In this document: piece by piece, positions 26,196 to 34,091 of the stretch
Position numbering within the stretch: the stretch's first letter is position 1
How the letters are laid out: each line of letters starts with the position of its first letter
Assembly (NCBI RefSeq): GCF_014764405.1
Contig: NZ_CP061725.1
Span: forward strand, 4,836,001 to 4,900,000
Direction: 5' to 3'
Source: Micromonospora craniellae
GTDB lineage: Bacteria; Actinomycetota; Actinomycetes; Mycobacteriales; Micromonosporaceae
Length of the DNA: 64,000 nucleotides
Notes under the pieces: generated by a model
Seen by the model: only the letters and a program-made list of their open reading frames with translations
What the model was told of the DNA's origin: nothing
Database searches by the model: none
Translations under genes and position numbers: made by a program

Positions 26196-26507
26196 GTGAA
26201 TCGGGGTGCGGAGCGCCCGCCGGCCGGTCTCGACGCACTGGCCGACCGGGCTGCGCCGCCGATCGGCTCTCCTGCGCAGGCCGGCGGGGTTGCCGCACCG
26301 TTGGGGCTCACCGCCCCGGCGGCGCTGGCCCCGCTGCGTGATCCGGTCGAACCGTCCACGCCGGATCGCCCGGACGACCGTGAGTCGCCGCGAGCACAGG
26401 TCGCGCGGACGACCGGCCCGGCGGTCTCCGGCCGGGGCAAGGGGTACAGCGCCGGCCGTTCGCAGCGTGCCGGGGCGACCCGGCAGTACGCCTTCCGGCG
26501 CAGCTGA
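26196..26507 (+). CDS. Hypothetical protein, doubtful
   Basis: A possible 103-residue protein starting at GTG 26196, between the divergent gnd start and the ykoC stop. It is rich in Ala, Pro and Arg, with no membrane segment and no recognised domain. The C-terminal part (GRGKGYSAGRSQRAGATRQYAFRRS) is basic. There is no clear ribosome-binding site, and an antisense frame is open across the same bases, as expected in such GC-rich DNA. It is listed because the interval 26062-26583 otherwise holds nothing I recognise. Confidence 0.25.
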   Translation: MNRGAERPPAGLDALADRAAPPIGSPAQAGGVAAPLGLTAPAALAPLRDPVEPSTPDRPDDRESPRAQVARTTGPAVSGRGKGYSAGRSQRAGATRQYAFRRS

Positions 26508-26583
26508 CCGTCCGGTACGCCGTGAGAAGTGGGCGGGTCTGTTCGTTCCCGCGACAACAGACCTACCCACCACCGCGGCGCGC

Positions 26584-27384
26584 TCAGCCGATCAGCGGGC
26601 GGAAGGTGCCGAGCACGACGCTGACGCCCAACGCGGTGAAGGCCAGCGCCATCGCGACGACGACCAGCAGCCAGTCGGCCGCACCGAAATGCTGCCGGCG
26701 GGCGACGGTACGCGGAACCCCGGCGTCGAAGCCGCGCGCGTCCATCGCGACCGCCAGCCGGGTGCCCCGGCGGATAGCACCGACCAGCAGCGTGAACGCG
26801 GTGGACACGAACAACCGCAGCTTCGCCACCGGGTTGCGCCCCGCCTCCACCCCGCGTGCGCGACGGGCCATGACGATCATCTGCCACTCCTGCCCGAGCA
26901 GCGGCAACAGCCGGAACGCCGCCAGCGCGCCGATCGCGAACCGGGCCGGTGCGCGGGCGTTCTGCACCAGCGCGTCGGCCAGGTCGGTGGGATCGGTGGT
27001 GGCGAAGACGATCACGCCGGGCAGGGCCACCGCGAACAGGCGCAGCACCAGGCCGAGCGCGGTGAGCAGCACCGCCGAGGTGACCACGACCGGTCCGGCG
27101 TCGAGCAGTACCCGTCCCGACCGGTCCGCGGCGAAGAGCACCAGGGTGACCAGGACGCCACCGGCGGCGGCCAGCAACGGCCACACCCGGCGGAACAGCA
27201 CCCGGTAGCGCACGCCGAACAGCGGCAGGACCGCCAACTCGATCGCGATCGCGATCGCCGGTGCGACCGGGTCCAGCGTCGCCAGCAGCGGAAACGCGAA
27301 CAACAGCGCCGCCGCCAGCTTGGCCACCGGATTGCGTCGGGCCAGCGGCGCATCCGGCCGGGCGACCGGTTCGAGGTCGATCAT
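26584..27384 (-). CDS. ykoC: ECF transporter T component YkoC
   Basis: A 266-residue energy-coupling-factor transmembrane (EcfT/CbiQ) protein. It has about five hydrophobic segments and the two short Ala-Arg-Gly coupling motifs, ARRARGVEAG and MDARGFDAG, through which T components contact the ATPases. ATG 27384 overlaps the ykoD stop (ATGA). With ykoD and ykoE it forms a complete ECF importer under a TPP riboswitch, so the substrate is thiamine or its pyrimidine precursor HMP. Confidence 0.9.
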   Translation of the reverse strand: MIDLEPVARPDAPLARRNPVAKLAAALLFAFPLLATLDPVAPAIAIAIELAVLPLFGVRYRVLFRRVWPLLAAAGGVLVTLVLFAADRSGRVLLDAGPVVVTSAVLLTALGLVLRLFAVALPGVIVFATTDPTDLADALVQNARAPARFAIGALAAFRLLPLLGQEWQMIVMARRARGVEAGRNPVAKLRLFVSTAFTLLVGAIRRGTRLAVAMDARGFDAGVPRTVARRQHFGAADWLLVVVAMALAFTALGVSVVLGTFRPLIG

Positions 27385-28904
27385 CGGTAGCCCGCCGGAG
27401 CCGCCGATGGCGGGACTCCCGGGTCCGGTGAACGCGTCAGCGTCAGGGTCTGGTCGGCCAGCGCGGCGACGAAGTCGGCGTCGTGGGTGACCGTCACCAG
27501 GGCATGACCGGCGTCGCGTAGCTCCGCGAACAGGTCCACCAGTTCCCGCCAGGTGCGCCGGTCCTGGCCGAAGGTGGGCTCGTCGCAGATCAGCAGCCGG
27601 GGCGCGGTGGCCAGGGCGGTCGCCACGCTCAGCCGCCGCGCCTCGCCCCCGGAGAGGGTGTACGGGTTCGCGCCGGCCAGCCGGTCCAACCGCAGCCGGT
27701 GCAGCAGCTCGTCGACGCGCCGCCGGACCTCCGTCTCGGTGGCACCGGTACGCCGGGGGCCGAGCGCCAGTTCGTCGAAGACCGTGCCGGTGACGAACTG
27801 GTGCTCCGGGTCCTGGAACACCGAGCCGATCCGGCGTGCCAGTGCGGGCGCACGCCATCGGTGCGGTGGTGTGCGAGCGTCTGCGCCGGCCAGGCCGGCA
27901 CCGGCGACCAGGTGCCCGGTGCCCGGTCTGCGTAGCCCGCCGAGTAGCCCGGCGAGGGTGGACTTGCCGGCGCCGTTGGGGCCGAGCACGGCGAGCGCGG
28001 CACCGGCGCGTACCGCCAGGTCGGTGGCGGCCAGCCGGGGCGGCTGGCCGAGCCGGTCGGCGGTGAGCAGCACCTCGCCGGGTCCGGTGGTGGCCCGGCG
28101 GGGCGGGATCTGGCGGCCGGGCACCCAGACGCCGTCGGTGGCCAGGGCGTCGCCGTGGGCGGTGAAGACGGCCTCCGGCGGGCCGTCGACGCGGACGCCG
28201 CCGCCGGCGTCGAGCACCACCACCCGGTCGACCAGCGAAAGGGCGTCGGCCACCCGGTGCTCGACCAGGATCAGGGTGGTGTCGCCGTCCACCGCGCGGG
28301 CCACGGCGGCGCGGACCAGGTCGGCCCCGGCCGGGTCGAGGTTGGCGGTGGGCTCGTCGAGCAGCAGCAGGGCGGGACGCAACGCGAGCACCCCGGCCAG
28401 GGCGAGCCGCTGCTGCTCGCCGCCGGAGAGCGCCGCGGTGGGGCGGTCCCGCTGGTACGGGAAGCCGACCCGATGCAGCGCCTCGTCCACCCGGGGCCAG
28501 ATCTGTCCGGCGGGTACGCCCCGGTTCTCCAGCCCGAACGCCACGTCGTCGCCGCTGCGGGCCATGACGAGCTGGGACTGCGGATCCTGGAACACGATGC
28601 CGACCCGCTCGCGGACCTCGGCCGGTGCTCGGCCGTCGATCTCGATGGTGCCCTCCTGCTCACCGGAGTCCTCCGGCAACAGCCCGGCCAGCGCGGCGAG
28701 CAGAGTGCTCTTGCCGGCGCCGGAGGGCCCGAGCAGCAGTACCCGCTCGCCGCGTCGTACCCGCAGGTCCACGCCGCGTACCGCCCAGGCCCGTCGCCCG
28801 GCGTGGCGCCAGCCGAAGCCGCGCAGCCGCACCTCGCCCACCTGCCACCCCCGCTTCTCGCACCCGCCCCATTGCTGGCCCAGAGCCAGCCGTACCGGCT
28901 CCAT
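27381..28904 (-). CDS. ykoD: ECF transporter duplicated ATPase YkoD
   Basis: A 507-residue protein with two ABC ATPase domains in tandem. Domain 1 has Walker A GPSGAGKST, signature LSGGEQQR and Walker B LLLLDEPTAN. Domain 2 has GPNGAGKST, LSGGEARR and LLICDEPTFG. The two Q-loop regions (VFQDPQSQLV and VFQDPEHQFV) are also present, so both sites look catalytic. The fused architecture is characteristic of YkoD. ATG 28904 is 9 bases after the ykoE stop; a GTG further in could also serve as start. It powers thiamine/HMP uptake with YkoC and YkoE. Confidence 0.92.
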   Translation of the reverse strand: MEPVRLALGQQWGGCEKRGWQVGEVRLRGFGWRHAGRRAWAVRGVDLRVRRGERVLLLGPSGAGKSTLLAALAGLLPEDSGEQEGTIEIDGRAPAEVRERVGIVFQDPQSQLVMARSGDDVAFGLENRGVPAGQIWPRVDEALHRVGFPYQRDRPTAALSGGEQQRLALAGVLALRPALLLLDEPTANLDPAGADLVRAAVARAVDGDTTLILVEHRVADALSLVDRVVVLDAGGGVRVDGPPEAVFTAHGDALATDGVWVPGRQIPPRRATTGPGEVLLTADRLGQPPRLAATDLAVRAGAALAVLGPNGAGKSTLAGLLGGLRRPGTGHLVAGAGLAGADARTPPHRWRAPALARRIGSVFQDPEHQFVTGTVFDELALGPRRTGATETEVRRRVDELLHRLRLDRLAGANPYTLSGGEARRLSVATALATAPRLLICDEPTFGQDRRTWRELVDLFAELRDAGHALVTVTHDADFVAALADQTLTLTRSPDPGVPPSAAPAGYR

Positions 28905-28913
28905 CGGGCGAGG

Positions 28914-29504
28914 TCAGACCAGGTTCCGGTCCCGGCCGGCGGGGAAGCGGTCCAGGACGCCGGTGCCGGCGAGCGCCTTGGTGAGCGCGTAGCCGCCGGC
29001 ACCGGCGATCACGGTGGCACTGAGCACGGTGAGCAGCGCGTACGGGATGCGGTAGGTGCCCAGTTCGTACGCGGCGTTCCAGACGAAGAAGTCGAACAGC
29101 GCGGCGCCGAGGCCGGTCAGCGCACCGGCGAGCAGCGCCGTCGGCAGTCGGAACGAGCGGTACCGGAAGGCGGCGAAGGCCATCTCCGCGCCGAGGCCCT
29201 GGATCAGGCCCTGGACGATGGTGATGCCGCCCCACTCGGAGCCCAGCAGCGCGGAGATCGTCGCCGCGACCGCCTCGCAGAACAGCGCGGCACCCGGCTT
29301 GCGGATCACCAGCCCGCCGAGCACCGCCGGCACCAGCCAGACGCCGTACATGACGGCCTGGCTGGCTGGGAAGAAGGCGAAGGCCGGGTCGGCCGCCCGC
29401 CAGAGCAGGCCCCAGGCCCAGAATATGACACCGAAGCCGACGGCGATCACCGCGGCCACGACGATGTCGACGGTGCGCCACCGGGTGGTGGTCGGTTGGC
29501 TCAT
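28914..29504 (-). CDS. ykoE: ECF transporter S component YkoE (thiamine/HMP)
   Basis: A 196-residue substrate-binding membrane component with six hydrophobic segments; LGSEWGGITIVQGLIQGLGAEMAF is a signature region of YkoE. It starts at ATG 29504 with GGGGAG about 9 bases upstream. The gene is first in the ykoE-ykoD-ykoC operon and follows a TPP riboswitch on the same strand by about 90 bases, so it is switched off when thiamine pyrophosphate is plentiful. Confidence 0.92.
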   Translation of the reverse strand: MSQPTTTRWRTVDIVVAAVIAVGFGVIFWAWGLLWRAADPAFAFFPASQAVMYGVWLVPAVLGGLVIRKPGAALFCEAVAATISALLGSEWGGITIVQGLIQGLGAEMAFAAFRYRSFRLPTALLAGALTGLGAALFDFFVWNAAYELGTYRIPYALLTVLSATVIAGAGGYALTKALAGTGVLDRFPAGRDRNLV

Positions 29505-29590
29505 GAGTTGCTCCCCAGTCCAGTGTCGAACCAGGCAAGACGCACGCCGCGCCCGGCGTGGCCGGGCCGTGGCGGGCTGGAGGTGGACCG

Positions 29591-29672
29591 AACTCCCTGC
29601 GCTGGCATTACCCAGATCAGGTACGGAGGGTCTGCGGGCGGACCCGCACTCTCAGCGCTGTGCGCTCCCCTG
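29591..29672 (-). promoter_or_regulatory. TPP riboswitch (THI element)
   Basis: Read on the minus strand, the region contains GGGGAGCGCACAGCGCTGAG (P1/P2 start with CTGAGA), a small optional stem, and then ACCTGATCTGGGTAATGCCA and GCGCAGGGAG, the pyrophosphate-binding half and closing P1 strand of the THI box. It lies directly upstream of ykoE and probably controls the whole ykoEDC operon. Confidence 0.95.
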
Positions 29673-29882
29673 TCGGAGGTGGTGTTGTCCCGCCGACGCT
29701 AACACCTTCGAAGATTGACGGACAATGTGATCTACGCAGGTCATGCCGGGTGTCGACGGCCGGTGCGCCCGGCGGTGGCCGCCGGGGGCGGGAACCCGCC
29801 CGGTTTTGTGACATTCATCGACGCCATCGGTGCCGGACGGTAATCTCAGGCCGCCGATCCACGAGGGCCGAGAGGCGACAGG

Positions 29883-30953
29883 GTGAGCACAGACACGGAC
29901 CATGCCGCGTCGGCCGGTGAACCGGAGAGCCGCCCGACGGGCGTGGCCACCGAGGAGCGCCCGACCCGCCCGGCCGGTGGCGAGCCGCCCCGGCGCTGGC
30001 TCGGCGACCGGATCGGCTCGGTGGAGATCCTGGCGGGCCTGCTGGTCCTGCTGATCATCTTCCGTGACCCGCTGGCCGAAGCGCTGGACGATCCCCGCAT
30101 CCAGACGTGGACCACCGTGTTCGTCTCGATCATGGTGCAGGCGGCGCCGTTCCTGGTCTTCGGTGTCCTGCTCTCCGCCGTGATCGCGGTCTTCGTACCC
30201 CGGTCGTTCTGGGCCAGGGCGCTGCCCCGGCACCCGGCGCTCGCGGTGCCGGCGGCCAGCGCGGCCGGCGTGGTGCTGCCGGGCTGCGAGTGCGGGTCGG
30301 TGCCGATCGCGGGGTCGCTGATCCGCCGGGGCGTCACCCCGGCGGCGGCGCTGGCGTTCCTGCTGGCCGCCCCGGCGGTCAACCCGATCGTGCTCGTCGC
30401 CACGGCGGTCGCCTTCCCCGACAATCCCGAGATGGTCCTCGCCCGGGGAGTCGCCAGCCTGGTCGTGGCCATGATCATGGGTTGGCTCTGGCTGCGGCTC
30501 GGTCGGACCGAGTGGATCAAGATGCCACGCCGCCCGGAGCTGGACGACCCGCGTCGGGGCCGGGCCTTCTGGGCCGCCGTGCGGCACGACGTCACCCACG
30601 CCGGTGGCTTCCTGGTGCTCGGTGCGATGGCCGCCGCCAGCATCAACGTGCTGGTGCCGGAGCGCTGGCTCCAGACCCTCGCGGACAACGCCTGGCTGTC
30701 GATCCTGGCGCTGGCGCTGCTCGCCGTCCTGCTCTCGCTCTGCTCCGAGGCGGATGCCTTCGTCGCGGCCTCGCTGTCGCAGTTCTCCCTCACGTCCCGA
30801 CTGGTATTCCTGGTGGTGGGGCCGATGGTCGACCTCAAGCTGATCTCGATGCAGGCCGGTGTCTTCGGCCGGCGGTTCGCCTTCCGGTTCGCGCCGGCCA
30901 CGTTCGCGGTCGCCCTGCTGGTGGCCACCGGAGCCGGGATGGTGCTGCTGTGA
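29883..30953 (+). CDS. Permease, UPF0718/DUF318 family
   Basis: A 356-residue membrane protein with about eight hydrophobic segments after a 40-residue hydrophilic leader. The family motif PGCECGSVPIAGSLIRRGV, with two cysteines, and a second conserved stretch LSLCSEADAFVAASLSQFS are clear. The transported substrate is unknown. GTG 29883 is the start; the stop overlaps the next gene by four bases. Paired genes of this type (permease plus TIGR03943 protein) occur widely in Gram-positives, sometimes linked to metal homeostasis. Confidence 0.85.
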   Translation: MSTDTDHAASAGEPESRPTGVATEERPTRPAGGEPPRRWLGDRIGSVEILAGLLVLLIIFRDPLAEALDDPRIQTWTTVFVSIMVQAAPFLVFGVLLSAVIAVFVPRSFWARALPRHPALAVPAASAAGVVLPGCECGSVPIAGSLIRRGVTPAAALAFLLAAPAVNPIVLVATAVAFPDNPEMVLARGVASLVVAMIMGWLWLRLGRTEWIKMPRRPELDDPRRGRAFWAAVRHDVTHAGGFLVLGAMAAASINVLVPERWLQTLADNAWLSILALALLAVLLSLCSEADAFVAASLSQFSLTSRLVFLVVGPMVDLKLISMQAGVFGRRFAFRFAPATFAVALLVATGAGMVLL

Positions 30954-31720
30954 ACCGGCAGGCGCAGGCGGTGATCCTGCTGCTGCTCGGCGGGGCGGTG
31001 ATCCGGGCCAGCGTCACCGACCTCTACCTGCGGTACGTCAAGGAGGGGCTGCGCCCCTTCCTGATCGCCGCCGGTCTGCTGCTGGTGGTCGCCGCGGTGA
31101 TGACCCTCTGGTACGAACTGCGTCCCTCCGCGCCCCGCGCGGCGACCCCGACCGGCGGCGGGCCCACCGGCCCGGCGAGCGGTCCCGCCACCGTGGCGAC
31201 CGACCACGACGGCCACGGTCACCACGAGCCCCGGGTCGGCTGGCTGCTCATCCTGCCCGTCCTCGGGCTGCTGCTGGTCGCCCCGCCGGCCCTCGGGTCG
31301 TACGCGGCGGAGCAGGCCGGCACCGCGCTGAACGCCCCCCGGGAGTCCGACTACCCGCCCCTGCCCGACGGCGACCCGGTGCAGGTCAGCGTGCTCGACT
31401 ACGCCTCCCGGGCGCTGTTCGACCGGGGCGCCTCGATCGGCGACCGGCGGGTGGTTCTCACCGGTTTCCTGGCCACCGGCGCCGGTGGCGAGCCAATCCT
31501 GGCCCGGATGGTGCTGTCCTGCTGCGCCGCCGACGGACGGCCGATCAAACTCGGGCTCACCGGCGACGTACCGGTCGGGCTGCCCAACGACAGTTGGGTC
31601 GAGGTGGTCGGCCGCTACAGCGACCGGCTCGGCCGGGACCCGGTCAACGACGCCGAGATCCCCTATCTGGAGATCGAATCGTGGCGGCAGGTGCCGGTGC
31701 CCAAGCGCCAGTACGAGTAG
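30950..31720 (+). CDS. TIGR03943 family putative permease subunit
   Basis: A 256-residue protein of the TIGR03943 family, the usual partner of the preceding permease. Three hydrophobic segments lie in the first 125 residues, separated by a His-rich loop (DHDGHGHHEPR) that could bind metal; a soluble domain follows with LSCCAADGRPIKLGL, holding a conserved Cys-Cys. GTG 30950 overlaps the permease stop. The two probably form one complex. The His-rich loop makes a divalent metal a reasonable guess, but this is inference. Confidence 0.85.
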   Translation: MNRQAQAVILLLLGGAVIRASVTDLYLRYVKEGLRPFLIAAGLLLVVAAVMTLWYELRPSAPRAATPTGGGPTGPASGPATVATDHDGHGHHEPRVGWLLILPVLGLLLVAPPALGSYAAEQAGTALNAPRESDYPPLPDGDPVQVSVLDYASRALFDRGASIGDRRVVLTGFLATGAGGEPILARMVLSCCAADGRPIKLGLTGDVPVGLPNDSWVEVVGRYSDRLGRDPVNDAEIPYLEIESWRQVPVPKRQYE

Positions 31721-31730
31721 CCTGCCGGAC

Positions 31731-32561
31731 ATGCACGTCGACGCCCGAGGTCTGCGGTTCGAGATCCGTCCCGGCGGCCCCGAGTCGGGTGAGCCGGTGC
31801 TGCTGCTGCACGGCTTCCCGCAGCACTCCGGCGAGTGGGACGCGGTGGTGCCCACCCTGCACGGTGCGGGCCTGCGCACGTACGCGCTCGACCAGCGGGG
31901 CTACTCGCCGCAGGCGCGGCCGACGGAGGTGGCGGCGTACCGGCTGGGGGAGTTGGTCGCCGACGCGGTGGCGGTGCTCGACGCCCTCGGTGTGACGCAG
32001 GCGCACGTGGTCGGCCACGACTGGGGCGCGATCGTCGCCTGGGCGCTCGCCGCCGGCCACCCCGACCGGGTACGCACGCTGACCGCCGTCTCCGTGCCGC
32101 ACCCGGCCGCCATGGCGCACGCGCTGGCCAACGACCCGCAGCAGAAGGCGCGCTCGGCGTACATGCTGCTGTTCCGGCAGGCGGGCGTGGCCGAGAAGAC
32201 GCTGCTGGCCCTCGACGCGCTCGGGCTGCGGCGGCTGCTGCGCGAGGTCGGCGACGACGCGCGGGTGGCCGCGTACGCCGACCCGCTGCGCGAGCCGGGC
32301 GCGCTTACCGCGGCGCTGAACTGGTACCGGGCGATGTCCCGCACCGAACTGGCGGCGGTCGGCCCGGTGTCGGTGCCGACCACCTTCGTCTGGAGCGACC
32401 GCGACGTCGCCATCGGACGGACCGCCGCCGAAGCCTGTGCCGCACACGTGAGCGGCGACTACCATCTCGTCGAACTGCCCGGAGTCAGCCACTGGATCCC
32501 GGACGAGGCGCCCGCTCCGCTGGCCGAGGCGATCCTGGCCCGAGCCCGCCCGACCGCCTGA
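31731..32561 (+). CDS. Alpha/beta hydrolase, epoxide hydrolase-like
   Basis: A 276-residue alpha/beta-hydrolase fold enzyme. The nucleophile elbow is GHDWGA, with Asp as nucleophile as in epoxide hydrolases and haloalkane dehalogenases; the oxyanion motif is LLLHGFPQHS. The acid is likely the Asp in VWSDRDVAIG and the catalytic His that in GVSHWIPDEAP. The Trp after the Asp and the HGFP motif favour epoxide hydrolase over dehalogenase. ATG 31731 lies 10 bases after the previous stop, so it may be cotranscribed with the permease pair. Confidence 0.87.
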   Translation: MHVDARGLRFEIRPGGPESGEPVLLLHGFPQHSGEWDAVVPTLHGAGLRTYALDQRGYSPQARPTEVAAYRLGELVADAVAVLDALGVTQAHVVGHDWGAIVAWALAAGHPDRVRTLTAVSVPHPAAMAHALANDPQQKARSAYMLLFRQAGVAEKTLLALDALGLRRLLREVGDDARVAAYADPLREPGALTAALNWYRAMSRTELAAVGPVSVPTTFVWSDRDVAIGRTAAEACAAHVSGDYHLVELPGVSHWIPDEAPAPLAEAILARARPTA

Positions 32562-32631
32562 GAACAGTCCGCGCGGAAAGCTGAGTGAGGTCGTCGGGTG
32601 GCGGCGATCCGTGAGAGGCGGGGGAGAGAGC

Positions 32632-33381
32632 ATGACGCTGAGTGCCGAGGGCTACCTGGCCGAGGTGACCGCGACGATGACCCGGGTGGCGGGCAGCCAG
32701 CGGGAGCAGGTGGCCCGGGCGGCCGACCTGGTCGCCGAGGCGATCCGCGCCGACGGGGTGGTGCACGCCTTCGGCACCGGTCACTCGGAGGCCCTGGCGA
32801 TGGAGATCGCCGGCCGGGCCGGCGGGCTGGTGCCGACCAACCGGATCGCCCTGCGGGACGTGGTGCTGCACGGCGGGGAGCCGGCCGACGTGCTGGGCCC
32901 GAAGCTGGAGCGGGACCCGTCGGTCGCGCACCGGCTCTACGACCTCGCTCCGGTCGGCCCGCGTGACGTCTTCGTGCTCGCCTCGAACTCGGGTGTGAAC
33001 GGGGCGATGGTGGAGTTCGCCTCGCTGGTCGTCGACCGGGGGCACCCGCTGGTGGCGATCACCTCCGCTGCGCACTCGGCCCGGATGGAGTCCCGGCACC
33101 CGTCCGGGCGCAAGCTCGCCGACTTCGCCGACGTGGTGCTGGACAACGGCGCCCCGTACGGCGACGCGACCCTGCCGCTGCCGTCCGGCGGCGCGGTGGG
33201 CGCGGTCTCCTCGATCACGGCGGCGTTGCTGGCCCAGCAGATCGTGGTCGAGGTGGTGGCCCGGCTGCTGACTGCCGACGAGCAGCCGCCGGTCTATCTG
33301 TCGGCCAACATCGCCGGCGGCGACGCGCACAACGACGCCCTGGAGGCCCGCTACGCAGGGCGGATCCGACGCGGTTCCTGA
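32632..33381 (+). CDS. SIS domain sugar-phosphate binding protein (UPF0309)
   Basis: A 249-residue single SIS domain protein. It shows the phosphosugar-binding loop FGTGHSEALAMEIAGRAGG and VLASNSGVNGAMVEFA, typical of the UPF0309 group annotated as sugar isomerase domain proteins. Related enzymes isomerise or bind sugar phosphates, but no substrate is known. ATG 32632 is preceded by GGGGGAGAG. The C-terminus carries LSANIAGGDAHNDALEARYAGR, a conserved family ending. Confidence 0.83.
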   Translation: MTLSAEGYLAEVTATMTRVAGSQREQVARAADLVAEAIRADGVVHAFGTGHSEALAMEIAGRAGGLVPTNRIALRDVVLHGGEPADVLGPKLERDPSVAHRLYDLAPVGPRDVFVLASNSGVNGAMVEFASLVVDRGHPLVAITSAAHSARMESRHPSGRKLADFADVVLDNGAPYGDATLPLPSGGAVGAVSSITAALLAQQIVVEVVARLLTADEQPPVYLSANIAGGDAHNDALEARYAGRIRRGS

Positions 33382-33470
33382 GCCGGTTTCGGGTGGTGCG
33401 CGGCGGGGCATCTGCGTTCCGCCGGTCGGGCCATCCGGCCGGGTGGAGCGTGTTCCCTCGGAGGTTCGCG

Positions 33471-33971
33471 GTGTCCAAGGAGACCGAGAAGCAGCGATGG
33501 CAGCGAAACTTCGCTGACCTGCTTCAGGAGTTACGGGTCGCGCAGACCGGCGTGCAGATCCTCTTCGCCTTCCTGCTCACCCTGCCGTTCAGCAACGGCT
33601 TCACGCGTACCACACCGTTCCAGCGGGACGTGTACGTCGTCGCGCTGATCGCGGCGGCTGGCGCCACCGCGATGATCATCTCGCCGGTGGCGTTCCACCG
33701 GGCGTTGTTCCGGCAGGGTCGCAAGCCGGAACTCGTGCAGTTCGCGCACAGGATGGCCAGCGCCGGTCTCGCCTTCATGCTGGTCGCGATGGTCAGCTCG
33801 GTGCTGCTGATCACCGACTTCGTGCTCGCCCGGCCGGTCGCCTTCCTGCTCAGCGCGGTCACCGGCCTGTGGTTCCTCACGTTCTGGGTGATCCTGCCAT
33901 TCGTCCGTCGAAACTGGGGTGACGACGACATCGACGACGAGGAGGACCCGAGCGGGCTCTCCCCGGCCTGA
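33471..33971 (+). CDS. DUF6328 family membrane protein
   Basis: A 166-residue membrane protein with four hydrophobic segments (around residues 25-40, 53-70, 95-115 and 120-140) and a start rich in charged residues (VSKETEKQRWQRNFADLLQELRVAQTGVQ). The RVAQTGVQILFAFLLTLPF stretch is characteristic. The C-terminal tail is acidic (DDDIDDEEDPSG). GTG 33471 has GGAGG upstream. Function unknown; these proteins are widespread in actinomycetes. Confidence 0.78.
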   Translation: MSKETEKQRWQRNFADLLQELRVAQTGVQILFAFLLTLPFSNGFTRTTPFQRDVYVVALIAAAGATAMIISPVAFHRALFRQGRKPELVQFAHRMASAGLAFMLVAMVSSVLLITDFVLARPVAFLLSAVTGLWFLTFWVILPFVRRNWGDDDIDDEEDPSGLSPA

Positions 33972-34091
33972 ACCGCAGGAGCGGGGCCGGCCAGGCGATG
34001 GATAACCGTGACTACCTCTGGGTAACAGACGCGGGTAGCCTGCTGAACAGGCGGAACAGTCCGAATGCCGGATCCAGCCCCGGGGGTTGCC

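Noticed and set aside
26151..26573. A 140-codon minus-strand frame between ykoC and gnd
   Set aside because: Extremely Arg-rich, no ribosome-binding site and no recognised domain; the plus-strand alternative is little better.
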